Below, piece after piece: positions 36,501 through 44,766 of a stretch of 64,000 nucleotides of DNA. A model generated the notes under the pieces. The model was not told where the DNA came from and searched no databases. It worked only from the letters and a program-made list of their open reading frames with translations. The position numbers and the translations under genes were made by a program. This DNA is from Liolophura sinensis (lineage: Eukaryota > Mollusca > Polyplacophora > Chitonida > Chitonidae): positions 26,986,667 to 27,050,666 of the forward strand of contig NC_088296.1 of NCBI RefSeq assembly GCF_032854445.1. The letters run 5' to 3'. The first letter of the stretch is position 1; each line of letters starts with the position of its first letter.

Positions 36501-39500
36501 TTAGCCCAGTCACCCATACCTCAGTCCCTCTCTTCAATCATCAGCCCAGTCACCCACACCTCAGTCCCTCTCTCCAATCATCAGCCTAGTCACCCATACC
36601 TCAGTCCCTCTCTCCAATCATAAGCCCAGTCACACATACCTCAGTCCCTCTCTTCAATCATCAGCCCAGTCACCCACACCTCAGTCCCTCTCTTCAATCA
36701 TTAGCCCAGTCACCCACACCTCAGTCCCTCTCTTCAATCATTAGCCCAGTCACCCATACCTCAGTCCCTCTCTTCAATCATTAGCCCAGTCACCCATACC
36801 TCAGTCCCTCTCTTCAATCATCAGCCCAGTCACCCACACCTCAGTCCCTCTCTCCAATCATCAGCCTAGTCACCCATACCTCAGTCCCTCTCTCCAATCA
36901 TCAGCCCAGTCACACATACCTCAGTTCCTCTCTTCAATCATCAGCCCAGTCACACATACCTCAGTCCCTCTCTCCAATCATCAGCCCAGTCACCCACACC
37001 TCAGTCCCCCTCTCCAATCATCAGCCCAGTCACCCATACCTCAGTCCCTCTCTCCAATCATCAGCCCAGTCACCCATACCTCAGTCCCTCTCTCCAATCA
37101 TTAGCCCAGTCATCCCTACCTCAGTCCCTCTCTCCAATCATCAGCCCAGCCACCCATACCTCAGTCCCTCTCTCCAATCATCAGCCCAGTCACCCATACC
37201 TCAGTCCCTCTCTTCAATCATTAGCCCATTCACCAACACCTCAGTCCCTCTCTCCAACCATCAGCCCAGTCACCCATACCTCAGTCCCTCTCTTCAATCA
37301 TTAGCCCATTCACCAACACCTCAGTCCCTCTCTCCAACCATCAGCCCAGTCACCCATACCTCAGTCCCTCTCTTCAATCATTAGCCCATTCACCAACACC
37401 TCAGTCCCTCTCTCCAATCATCAGCCTAGTCACCCATACCTCAGTCCCTCTCTCCAATCATCAGCCCATTCACCCATACCTCAGTCCCTCTCTCCAATCA
37501 TCAGCCCAGTCACCCATACCTCAGTCCCTCTCTCCAATCATCAGCCCAGTCACCCATACCTCAGTCCCTCTCTCCAATCATCAGCCCAGCCACCCATACC
37601 TCAGTCCCTCTCTCCAATCATCAGCCCAGTCACCCATACCTCAGTCCCTCTCTCCAACCATCAGCCCAGTCACCCATACCTCAGTCCCTCTCTTCAATCA
37701 TTAGCCCATTCACCAACACCTCAGTCCCTCTCTCCAACCATCAGCCCAGTCACCCATACCTCAGTCCCTCTCTCCAATCATCAGTCTAGTCACCCATACC
37801 TCAGTCCCTCTCTCCAATCATCAGCCCAGTCACCCATACCTCAGTCCCTCTCTCCAATCATCAGCCCAGCCACCCATACCTCAGTCCCTCTCTCCAATCA
37901 TCAGCCCAGTCACCCACACCTCAGTCCCTCTCTCCAATCATCAGCCCAGTCACCCATACCTCAGTCCCTCTCTCCAATCATCAGCCCAGTCACCCATACC
38001 TCAGTCCCTCTCTCCAATCATTAGCCCATTCACCCACACCTCAGTCCCTCTCTCCAATCATCAGCCCAGCCACCCATACCTCAGTCCCTCTCTTCAATCA
38101 TCAGCCCAGTCACCCATACCTCAGTCCCTCTCTTCAATCATCAGCCCAGTCACCCACACCTCAGTCCCTCTCTCCAATCATCAGCCTAGTCACCCATACC
38201 TCAGTCCCTCTCTCCAATCATTAGCCCAGCCACCCATACCTCAGTCCCTCTCTCCAATCATTAGCCCATTCACCCACACCTCAGTCCCTCTCCCCAATCA
38301 TCAGCCCAGTCACCCATACCTCAGTCCCTCTCTCCAATCATCAGCCCAGTCACCCATACCTCAGTCCCTCTCTCCAATCATCAGCCCAGTCACCCATACC
38401 TCAGTCCCTCTCTCCAATCATCAGCCCAGTCACCCATACCTCAGTCCCTCTCTTCAATCATCAGCCTAGTCACCCACACCTCAGTCCCTCTCTCCAATCA
38501 TCAGCCCAGTCACCCATACCTCAGTCCCTCTCTCTAATCATTAGCCCAGTCACCCATACCTCAGTCCCTCTCTCCAATCATCAGCCCAGTCACCCATACC
38601 TCAGTCCCTCTCTCCAATCATCAGCCCAGTCACCCATACCTCAGTCCCTCTCTTCAATCATCAGCCTAGTCACCCATACCTCAGTCCCTCTCTCCAACCA
38701 TCAGCCCAGCCACCCATACCTCAGTCCCTCTCTCCAATCATCAGCCCATTCACCCACACCTCAGTCCCTCTCTTCAATCATCAGCCCATTCACCCATACC
38801 TCAGTCCTTCTCTCCAATCATCAGCCCAGCCACCCATACCTCAGTCCCTCTCTCCAATCATCAGCCCAGCCACCCATACCTCAGTCCCTCTCTCCAATTA
38901 TCAGCCCAGCCACCCATACCTCAGTCCCTCTCTCCAATCATTAGCCCAGCCACCCATACCTCAGTCCCTCTCTCCAATCATTAGCCCATTCACCCACACC
39001 TCAGTCCCTCTCTCCAATCATCAGCCCAGTCACCCATACCTCAGTCCCTCTCTCCAATCATCAGCCCAGTCACCCATACCTCAGTCCCTCTCTCCAATCA
39101 TCAGCCCAGTCACCCATACCTCAGTCCCTCTCTCCAATCATCAGCCCAGTCACCCATACCTCAGTCCCTCTCTCCAATCATCAGCCCATTCACCCATACC
39201 TCAGTCCCTCTCTTCAATCATCAGCCCATTCACCCATACCTCAGTCCCTCTCTCCAATCATCAGCCCAGTCACACATACCTCAGTCCCTCTCTCCAATAA
39301 TCAGCCCAGTCACACATACCTCAGTCCCTCTCTCCAATCATCAGCCCAGCCACCCATACCTCAGTCCCTCTCTCCAATCATCAGCCCATTCACCCATACC
39401 TCAGTCCCTCTCTCCAATCATCAGCCCAGCCACCCATACCTCAGTCCCTCTCTCCAATCATCAGCCCATTCACCCATACCTCAGTCCCTCTCTCCAATCA

Positions 39501-42279
39501 TCAGCCCAGTCACCCACACCTCAGTCCCTCTCTCCGATCATCAGCCCAGTCACCCATACCTCAGTCCCTCTCTCCAATCATCAGCCAATTCAACCACACC
39601 TCAGTCCCTCTCTCCAATCATCAGCCCAGTCACCCATACCTCAGTCCCTCTCTCCAATCATCAGCCCAGTCACCCATACCTGTCCCTCTCTCCAATCATC
39701 AGCCAGTCACCCATACCTCAGTCCCTCTCTCCAATCATTAGCCCAGTCACCCATACCTCAGTCCCTCTCTCCAATCATTAGCCCAGTCACCCATACCTCA
39801 GTCCCTCTCTCCAATCATCAGCCCAGTCACCTCCCACCCAGTTTTCAGCACCCCCAATCTTCAGCACCCCAAATCATCTGACCCCATCCCCCCCCCTCCC
39901 CAATCATCACCCTCGCTCTCCACTCATCAGCCCCCACCCCTTATTGTCAGAGCCTCGCTTACAGCCCCACCTCAATTCATCAACCGTACTTCCTCACCAA
40001 CACGTGCCACATGCCTTCTCGTCCCCGCCATCAACACAACAGTAGAGATGCAAATTTCATTTCAGGCATCTAGCTTGAACTGATGGAAACAGCCAGATGA
40101 GCACATATTAAACTCTCACCACTTATGGACTGGGAACCTTTGACAAATTTCAGCGATGACTGGATCGTAGCATGCAGATCTCTCTGCTTTTCCAGCGTCG
40201 CTCCAGTCGCGGGAGAACTGTTTCAGGGTCGTCTTGACCTTGTCCATGTCAAATCCAGTAGGAGGTACACCGCGAATGACATTCTCCCCCTTAAACATAA
40301 CAAATGACATTCACACATGAAATATACAAGCTTCTTTTATTAATATAATTTCAGTTTTAACAAAGAGAAGTTTTACCTAACTTTATTTACTTGACTTGTG
40401 CTTAACAGCCTTCTTAATTTTGATTAGATGACAGCTATCAAGGTTTATCGCAGGAATAACCCGGGCACTTTACTTATATGCATCAGCACAAGCAGACGAG
40501 GTGAAAAATGACATAGGAAGGTACAGGGAAATGAACAACATTAGACGACATTCTGAGAGCTACGGCTGATAATAAATACAGAAAATCAACAAAAACCTGG
40601 TTTTGGGCTTATTAGGCGGTGAAGCAGATTTTTGTGTTAACACATGTTATTTAGACAATGTTTTCACCACTGTGTCAACAAGAGAATGTCGGCGTGAGTA
40701 AAATGGCAAATTATGCCCACATTATCCGTGGTCTTGAATATAACACATTGCACACATTGCACACATTGAATATGTGGCTTACCCCAGTTTACCTCCGTCC
40801 CCCAGAAATTGATCACCAAATTGAATGACATGTCATCAGAGAAACTTCTAAAGTGTGAAGTTCAACAACAATGAAATTATTAAATAAGTGAAGATGCGAC
40901 CAAACTAGAAACAGTCAGATAAAAACTTAGTTGTTAAAAATCTTAGTTGATTTGCTGAAACAAAAACATTTAACACATTTTGGGGTAGAATTTCAAATAT
41001 TTAAATATTAACTCGTATTAGAAAATGGTGAGAAACTTACACTTTGCACGGGTCCATGATCCTTGTTTTCAAACATGCCGCTTGTCTGCGCCGTGATTAA
41101 CTTGATCACCTGGTAATTATGATCAATACAGGTGCGCACCAGGTCGATATGATCCATGTAGCATGGCAACATTTCTTGGTGGTGAGCAGGCAGATCTCGA
41201 TACTGCTGCTCCGCTCTCTGGACACGCTTCAGTGAATGTGATCTGTAACATAGGATTGGACATGGTAGACAATGGGTAGGAAGACCAGAATGATAGACCT
41301 GACAGGTATAAAGACAAGAATGATAGGCTGAACAGGTTTGAGACTGAAATCATTGACTAGAATGGAAGACTGGATGGGCATAAAGGCCGGAATCACAGAC
41401 CAGACAGGACTGGTATCAGATTTCAGGGAAGTCTTTGAGAAACTACTGTGTCAACGTGGATACTTACTAATGCGGCAGAGTCAATAAACGCACACTTCTT
41501 GTTACCCAGACATTTACATTATATGCAAAATGGATTTCTTTTCAAGTATACTTATTGGGTCAGACCGAAGAAGATCGATAGCGCTACTTAGAAGCCATGT
41601 TGATTGAGTCACGTGATCAAGTCTGGGGTCAAAAGCCATTAAATAATGTCTTTCCATGTCGGCATTTGTGGGCGTGTTTCACGCGGTTCAAAAAGTAGGC
41701 CCGAAATTAATATAAACCGCTACATACTTAATATTTTTGGTTGGCTTGAAATGTGCAGTTTTGAAAACTGTTGCTTTGATAGATGTCCACGCAGCACATT
41801 CAGTGTTTCGGTCACTTGTGTGTAGCTGACCCCAGTCAAATACAGTCGTTATACCCGTCCATTACTGCCATCTGTCGGTTGGACTGGTCTTGTTTAGAAT
41901 CTAAATGTTGTTTGATTTCGCTTGTGTTATGAATCACGTGAACAGTAATCATGCTTGTAAAATTTTCAACACCACATGTACACTTTAGTTTACGGCGACT
42001 ATGAGCAGGGTATAAGCTGCTGGTGTTGTTATCGTACACTTGACTTCCAAAGTTTTAGTTTGGTTGTTGTTGTGAAATCATTAGACCGTAAAGTCAAACT
42101 CGATCGAAAGTCCTATGAATGCAGCACCTGTAAAACAGGAATGCGTTTAATATCCTCTGAAAGTTTTCCTTTTCCAAATCCTCTTCATCTCTGTTAAAGC
42201 CATTTGCACCTGAACTAATCAAGTGCGTTTCTCCTTCAGAACAACTTGTTGAGCACCGCGAACTTTCGTCTTCCGCCAT
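21451..42279 (-). CDS. CARNMT1: Carnosine N-methyltransferase, complete gene of 8 coding exons
   Basis: The enzyme methylates the N1 (pi) nitrogen of histidine, turning carnosine into anserine with S-adenosylmethionine as donor; this is known for the family (formerly UPF0586/C9orf41). Joining 42279-42128, 41242-41041, 40289-40120, 30601-30461, 27789-27611, 25985-25872, 23591-23488 and 21552-21451 gives 1164 nt, or 387 residues plus stop, against about 409 in human. All introns are GT-AG and phases agree at every junction. Visible landmarks are the SAM-binding glycine motif [10 protein letters not shown] (exon 4), QGNEWS (exon 4), FPDVNP and NFSMAAGDF (exon 5), FFIDTAHN and ILKPGG (exon 6), LLYHF (exon 7) and FFVVRKP (exon 8). 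From memory, the Asp of FFIDTAHN, the His of LLYHF and tyrosines near the C-terminus act in catalysis or substrate binding; all have counterparts here. The junction of exons 3 and 4 encodes Cys where I recall Trp in vertebrates. The gene is head to head with Rab8. Confidence 0.93.
22702..22960. repeat. 25-bp tandem array (second block), about 10 units
   Basis: Same array as 869-1148, with about one unit fewer and different substitutions. Confidence 0.93.
23488..23591 (-). CDS. CARNMT1: CARNMT1 exon 7
   Basis: It encodes [20 protein letters not shown], then [14 protein letters not shown], matching the family segment GPLLYHF and IELSYE. The coding bases equal the copy at 1673-1776. The donor differs: GTTAGT here against GTGAGT there, so the copy that is linked to the terminal exon in this window has the weaker +3 base. 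Confidence 0.93.
23698..23957 (+). mobile_element. SINE family 1, full length (second block)
   Basis: Same insertion site as 1881-2143, with a few substitutions. Confidence 0.88.
24075..25655. repeat. 36/39-bp tandem array (second block), CARNMT1 intron 6
   Basis: Same family and site as 2265-3945 but shorter, with a rearranged order of unit variants. Confidence 0.95.
25872..25985 (-). CDS. CARNMT1: CARNMT1 exon 6
   Basis: It encodes [20 protein letters not shown], then [17 protein letters not shown]. This is the conserved FFIDTAHN segment, with its Asp in the active-site region, and the IWKILKPGG helix-turn typical of methyltransferases. Length is 114 nt, donor G|GTGAGT, acceptor TTTCAG. 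It is identical to the copy at 4160-4273. Confidence 0.94.
26130..27607. repeat. 23-bp tandem array (second block), CARNMT1 intron 5
   Basis: Same family as 4418-5830. It has two more donor-like units next to exon 5. Confidence 0.95.
27611..27789 (-). CDS. CARNMT1: CARNMT1 exon 5
   Basis: It encodes [18 protein letters not shown], then [11 protein letters not shown] and [16 protein letters not shown], a gap-free match to the family core (LYPW, FPDV, NFSM-AGDF). The exon is 179 nt. The donor CCAG|GTATGG is the first in a row of near-identical sites spaced about 22 nt apart in the intron (see findings). It is identical to the copy at 5834-6012. Confidence 0.94.
27833..27965 (-). mobile_element. 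SINE family 1 with internal deletion (second block)
   Basis: Same insertion as 6056-6188. Confidence 0.8.
28047..28437. repeat. 23-bp then 18/19-bp tandem array (second block)
   Basis: Same array as 6268-6660 with scattered changes. Confidence 0.92.
28438..29297. other. CARNMT1 intron 4, second block, unique part
   Basis: Matches 6661-8059 except for the private 555 bp. No gene is seen; the 69-codon minus ORF at 29022-29231 has no motif. Confidence 0.5.
29298..29555 (-). mobile_element. Two tandem SINE family 1 fragments (second block)
   Basis: Same structure as 8060-8335. Confidence 0.75.
29698..29750. repeat. 15-bp tandem repeat (second block)
   Basis: Same as 8470-8531. Confidence 0.75.
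29816..30087. repeat. 22-bp tandem array (second block), intron 4
   Basis: Same unit, about 12 units, with more of the TCACGTAG variant. Confidence 0.93.
30461..30601 (-). CDS. CARNMT1: CARNMT1 exon 4 (SAM-binding motif)
   Basis: It encodes [20 protein letters not shown], then [10 protein letters not shown] and [16 protein letters not shown] is the glycine-rich SAM loop of a class I methyltransferase. The first base completes a TG|T Cys codon with exon 3. The last two bases, AA, are completed to Lys by exon 5. The acceptor is CTGCAG and the donor GTGAGT. The exon is identical in all 141 bases to its second copy at 9176-9316. Confidence 0.94.
30845..31098. repeat. 23-bp tandem array (second block), intron 3
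   Basis: Same array as 9560-9812. Confidence 0.9.
31141..31460 (-). mobile_element. SINE family 1 split by a minisatellite (second block)
   Basis: As at 9856-10345, with the shorter array. Confidence 0.75.
31252..31383. repeat. 17-bp tandem array inside a SINE (second block), about 8 units
   Basis: Same array without the 9-unit duplication. Confidence 0.95.
31461..32170. other. CARNMT1 intron 3, second block, unique part
   Basis: Counterpart of 10346-11059. Nothing coding is supported. Confidence 0.5.
32171..39830. repeat. 40-bp minisatellite (second block), about 187 units
   Basis: Same unit. The strict register starts near 32334 and ends near 39830, with worn units on both sides (32171-32333, 39831-39960). 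The TCTTCAATCA variant is common here but not in the first block. A 44-unit block at about 33781-35540 recurs at 36221-37980. The 40-bp period shifts frame each unit, so no ORF forms. Confidence 0.98.
39961..41040. other. 3' part of CARNMT1 intron 3, exon 3 and intron 2
   Basis: Besides exon 3 (40120-40289), unique AT-rich sequence with a short CACACATTG repeat near 40745. Confidence 0.6.
40120..40289 (-). CDS. CARNMT1: CARNMT1 exon 3
   Basis: It encodes [18 protein letters not shown], then [20 protein letters not shown] and [13 protein letters not shown], the conserved family segment just before the SAM-binding domain. The acceptor is most likely TTTAAG|GGG; an alternative AG six bases inside would remove two residues. 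It ends AAG TG|GTGAGA, leaving two bases of a split codon. Confidence 0.92.
41041..41242 (-). CDS. CARNMT1: CARNMT1 exon 2
   Basis: The exon starts after CAG at 41243-41245 with the last base of the split Arg codon and reads [18 protein letters not shown], then CIDHNYQVI and MFENKDHGP. It aligns without gaps to the family segment around RAERQFRSLP and CIDHN. It is 202 nt and ends in phase 0 at AGT|GTAAGT, a consensus donor. Confidence 0.92.
41243..42127. other. CARNMT1 intron 1
   Basis: About 885 bp. Short repeats of ATAGGCTGAACAGG type occur near 41280-41400, and an E-box palindrome TCACGTGA at 41612. Nothing coding. Confidence 0.6.
42128..42279 (-). CDS. CARNMT1: CARNMT1 exon 1 (start codon, acidic N-terminus)
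   Basis: The ATG at 42279-42277 opens MAEDESSRC, followed by a Ser/Glu-rich stretch and then the conserved helix [15 protein letters not shown], which matches the family N-terminal helix. The exon has 50 codons plus AG of an Arg codon and ends at a CAG|GTGCTG donor, which is weak at positions +4 to +6. A GTG codon precedes the ATG directly, and there is no better in-frame upstream ATG nearby. The 5' UTR is not defined. Confidence 0.88.
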
Positions 42280-43411
42280 CACTGATAACTCTTCAGAATC
42301 GGAGGCGAAAAGAGTCCTGTGCTAAGCCTAAAATTTATGGCCCACTCAAAACCAGTGGGTCTGGTACATCGCAAGTAAGGAAAAACTGACCGCAAACACA
42401 CAGTTGTGACCTAACATTATCTCTCATATTGTAGCCTGTCGACTAGTTTGCAGGATGGGTCGATGCTTGGAACAATATATTTATTGACTGATAAGCTGCC
42501 TCACTGATTTGATGTTCGACTTGACGACGAGTTCACCACGATGAAAACATTGAATCTCACGCATAGGTATACATGATCATTCGATCGAAGCACTCGACTA
42601 TTTAAATAAATACTGAAATAAATTAATTAATTGGGATTAATACATTTATTTAATATAAATTTATTAATATTGTTCAACGTCATAAAAGGAATTTTTCACA
42701 TACTGTGGTCAGTATAGCCCTTTATGGGTGGAAGAGCACCCACGATTCGGGGATAATTAAACCAGCGACTTTTGGCAGTTTACTGACGATCTTCCCCACA
42801 TACCGTAGGCACGTAGGTATATCCATGTATGCTCACCATAATTATTGGTGGAAAATACTTTGCTAAGCACCACACGATGGAGACACCCAATTAAGGACCC
42901 ATAAGCAGCGAGCGAAGGAGAGAATCTACAATGGACTTTCGTGTCCAAGATCGGTTTTGAACCCACGGGAATTACCCCTGAGAACTGGACCATGTGTGAC
43001 CCACTCCCAAGCTGGGGTTAATTAAGGCTGTGTGTGGCCAGAGCGCCTATACATGTACATCTAACAGATGCTGTGTCTCAATCTCAGAGTAAATCCGCCT
43101 GGGTCTGGGCGAAACAGAACTGTATATTTCCGACTTTTGTGAATTTGCAGTTTAATTCATGCATGTAGGGACTGTATTTGTCCTGAAGCTACACCCAATC
43201 ACAGTGCAGGCCTATAAATACCAACATCCGAGTACGCGAGGGTCAAATGAGGACGTATATCGGCACCATCTGAAGAAATAAGGCCTGACTTTGGCCGCGT
43301 TCGGAAAAAGCAATATCTAGCCATGCATAGCTTACAATTCAGATGTCCTTAGATGCACGAAGCGTGCTTGCGTTTAAACATAGACATACATGTATGTAGA
43401 TACAGCGACGG
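42280..43411. other. Intergenic region between CARNMT1 and Rab8, left part
   Basis: It should hold the CARNMT1 promoter and 5' UTR. It is AT-rich around 42590-42680. I see no ORF of interest and no clear core promoter. Confidence 0.5.
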
Positions 43412-43552
43412 GGCCCGTATGTGGGCAGGTCTTCCAGCAACCTGCGGATGGTTGTAGTGTTTCTACCTGCCTCTGCTCGGTTACCCGTACCTCCCATGGA
43501 AATGCTGGCCACCGTAAGGGCTGTGAAAAACACCAATCAAATAAATAAATGG
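43412..43552 (+). mobile_element. SINE family 1, 3' part
   Basis: Contains GCAGGTCTTCCAGCAACC, CTGCGGATGG and the tail CACCAATCAAATAAATAAAT. The tRNA-derived head is missing and the middle is diverged. Confidence 0.7.
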
Positions 43553-43821
43553 TGGCTGGTCTAGCTATAGTGATACATATATACATGGATATTATGAGGT
43601 GCTCGACTTCGGCACACATGTACATGCACGAGGTGGGGGTTCAAACCCGGCGTTGGGCGGGGGATTTCTAGGTTATACTCGCTCTTTTCCACTACATGTT
43701 TTCATGTATATCAATTCTAGCATGCCATTTAATGCATAGTGAAAATTACTCTTTATTAGTATGCTGTTCATCGCCATGACATGACTGTAACAGCATGGAA
43801 TCCGGATTAGGTCATATCAGT

Positions 43822-43995
43822 TAAAGACTTGGTAAAAGAAAATGACACCTGTTGCCGCCTCGCTTGGCGCTGAACATTGAGATCTTATAACAAGGAAACA
43901 GGACAGACTAGTCCTGTGTGTAATGTGGCATGGTGGGATTTCATGCCATGTTTAATTTTGACGTTAAACTAACAATCAGATAAATCAATCAATAT
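43822..43995 (+). mobile_element. SINE family 2, body and tail
   Basis: Reads AAAGACTTGGTAAAAG, TTGCCGCCTCGCTTGGCGCT, then a tail of GACGTTAAACTAACAATC followed by AATCAATC repeats. The same order of blocks occurs at 46876 and 53942. A stretch with a box-B-like GGTTCAAACCC at 43636 may be its separated head. Confidence 0.6.
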
Positions 43996-44279
43996 GCCTA
44001 CAGCCTATTTATTTCTACACTTGGCTGGGGATGTGTATAGAGTTACAGGTATTTGTGTGATGTAGTGAATGGCAGTGAGAATGCACATAGGCCTACAGCC
44101 TATACATCATAGTCACTGTGAAGCATAGGGTTGTCAGTTTGCTATCATTATAAACATTTACAAGAGCATGTGTAGTTTCCATAAACATTAATATAACCCA
44201 TACATACGATCACGACATCGCTCACGATGAATTTATATCAGGCCATGGGCACAGTTCAGACAACTAGAGTGTTTACGGT

Positions 44280-44642
44280 ACATAGGACGCTACTCCTACC
44301 AGCGAGACACAGCCCTGTAAGTGCATAACCAGCCCGTCGCCCGGCGTACAGCAAGACCCGAGTTAGGCTGCCGAACAGTCTCCGCTCGTCCAGAAAGTCT
44401 GCTCAGGGAGACCGATTAAGTGCCGAGACGATTCGACTGGGGACAAGGGCGCGTGGTTGCGGGAGGGATCGGGCTATCCGGCGTTTGCCACCGTGGTCGT
44501 TGTTGAGCAAGGTTTCGCATGTACCGTAACCTAAATCGGACGGAGTACACACACGTACAGACTCGATGATACCTACGGGTGTACATTTATATATAGGTCT
44601 ACATACGCCGCGGGATATGTACAACTGCGAGGATGGCTGCAA
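44280..44642 (+). promoter_or_regulatory. CpG-rich Rab8 promoter/5' UTR region
   Basis: This stretch is visibly richer in CG dinucleotides than the rest of the window (for example CGTCGCCCGGCG near 44336 and CGGCG near 44480) and sits directly upstream of the Rab8 start. I see no clear TATA box, which fits a housekeeping promoter. Confidence 0.5.
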
Positions 44643-44731
44643 ATGCCAAAGCCGTTCGATTATCTCATCAAGCTTTTGTTGATCGGAGACTCAGGGGTTG
44701 GGAAAACGTGTATACTGTGCCGATTTGCTGA
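44633..44731 (+). promoter_or_regulatory. Out-of-frame upstream ORF overlapping the Rab8 start
   Basis: The ATG at 44633 has A at -3 and G at +4, a strong Kozak context. It opens a 32-codon frame ([10 protein letters not shown]...) that ends at TGA 44729-44731, inside Rab8 exon 1. The Rab8 ATG at 44643 has C at -3 and C at +4, a weak context. If transcription starts upstream of 44633, this uORF should lower Rab8 translation. The transcription start is not known. Confidence 0.5.
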
Positions 44732-44766
44732 CGATTCTTACAACTCTACCTACATCACCACCATAG
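44643..44766 (+). CDS. RAB8: Rab8-like exon 1
   Basis: It holds 41 codons plus one base and a perfect GTAAGT donor. The P-loop GDSGVGKT is complete. I chose the ATG at 44643 because it matches the length of the Rab8 N-terminus exactly. An ATG 10 bases upstream is out of frame. No in-frame ATG lies between this start and the in-frame TAA at 44532. Confidence 0.9.

Noticed and set aside
11222-39830. CRISPR-like regularly spaced repeats
   Set aside because: Units are contiguous 40-bp minisatellite copies without unique spacers, in a eukaryotic intron.
44403-44642. 79-codon minus-strand ORF upstream of Rab8
   Set aside because: A chance frame in the CpG-rich promoter region, with no motif.
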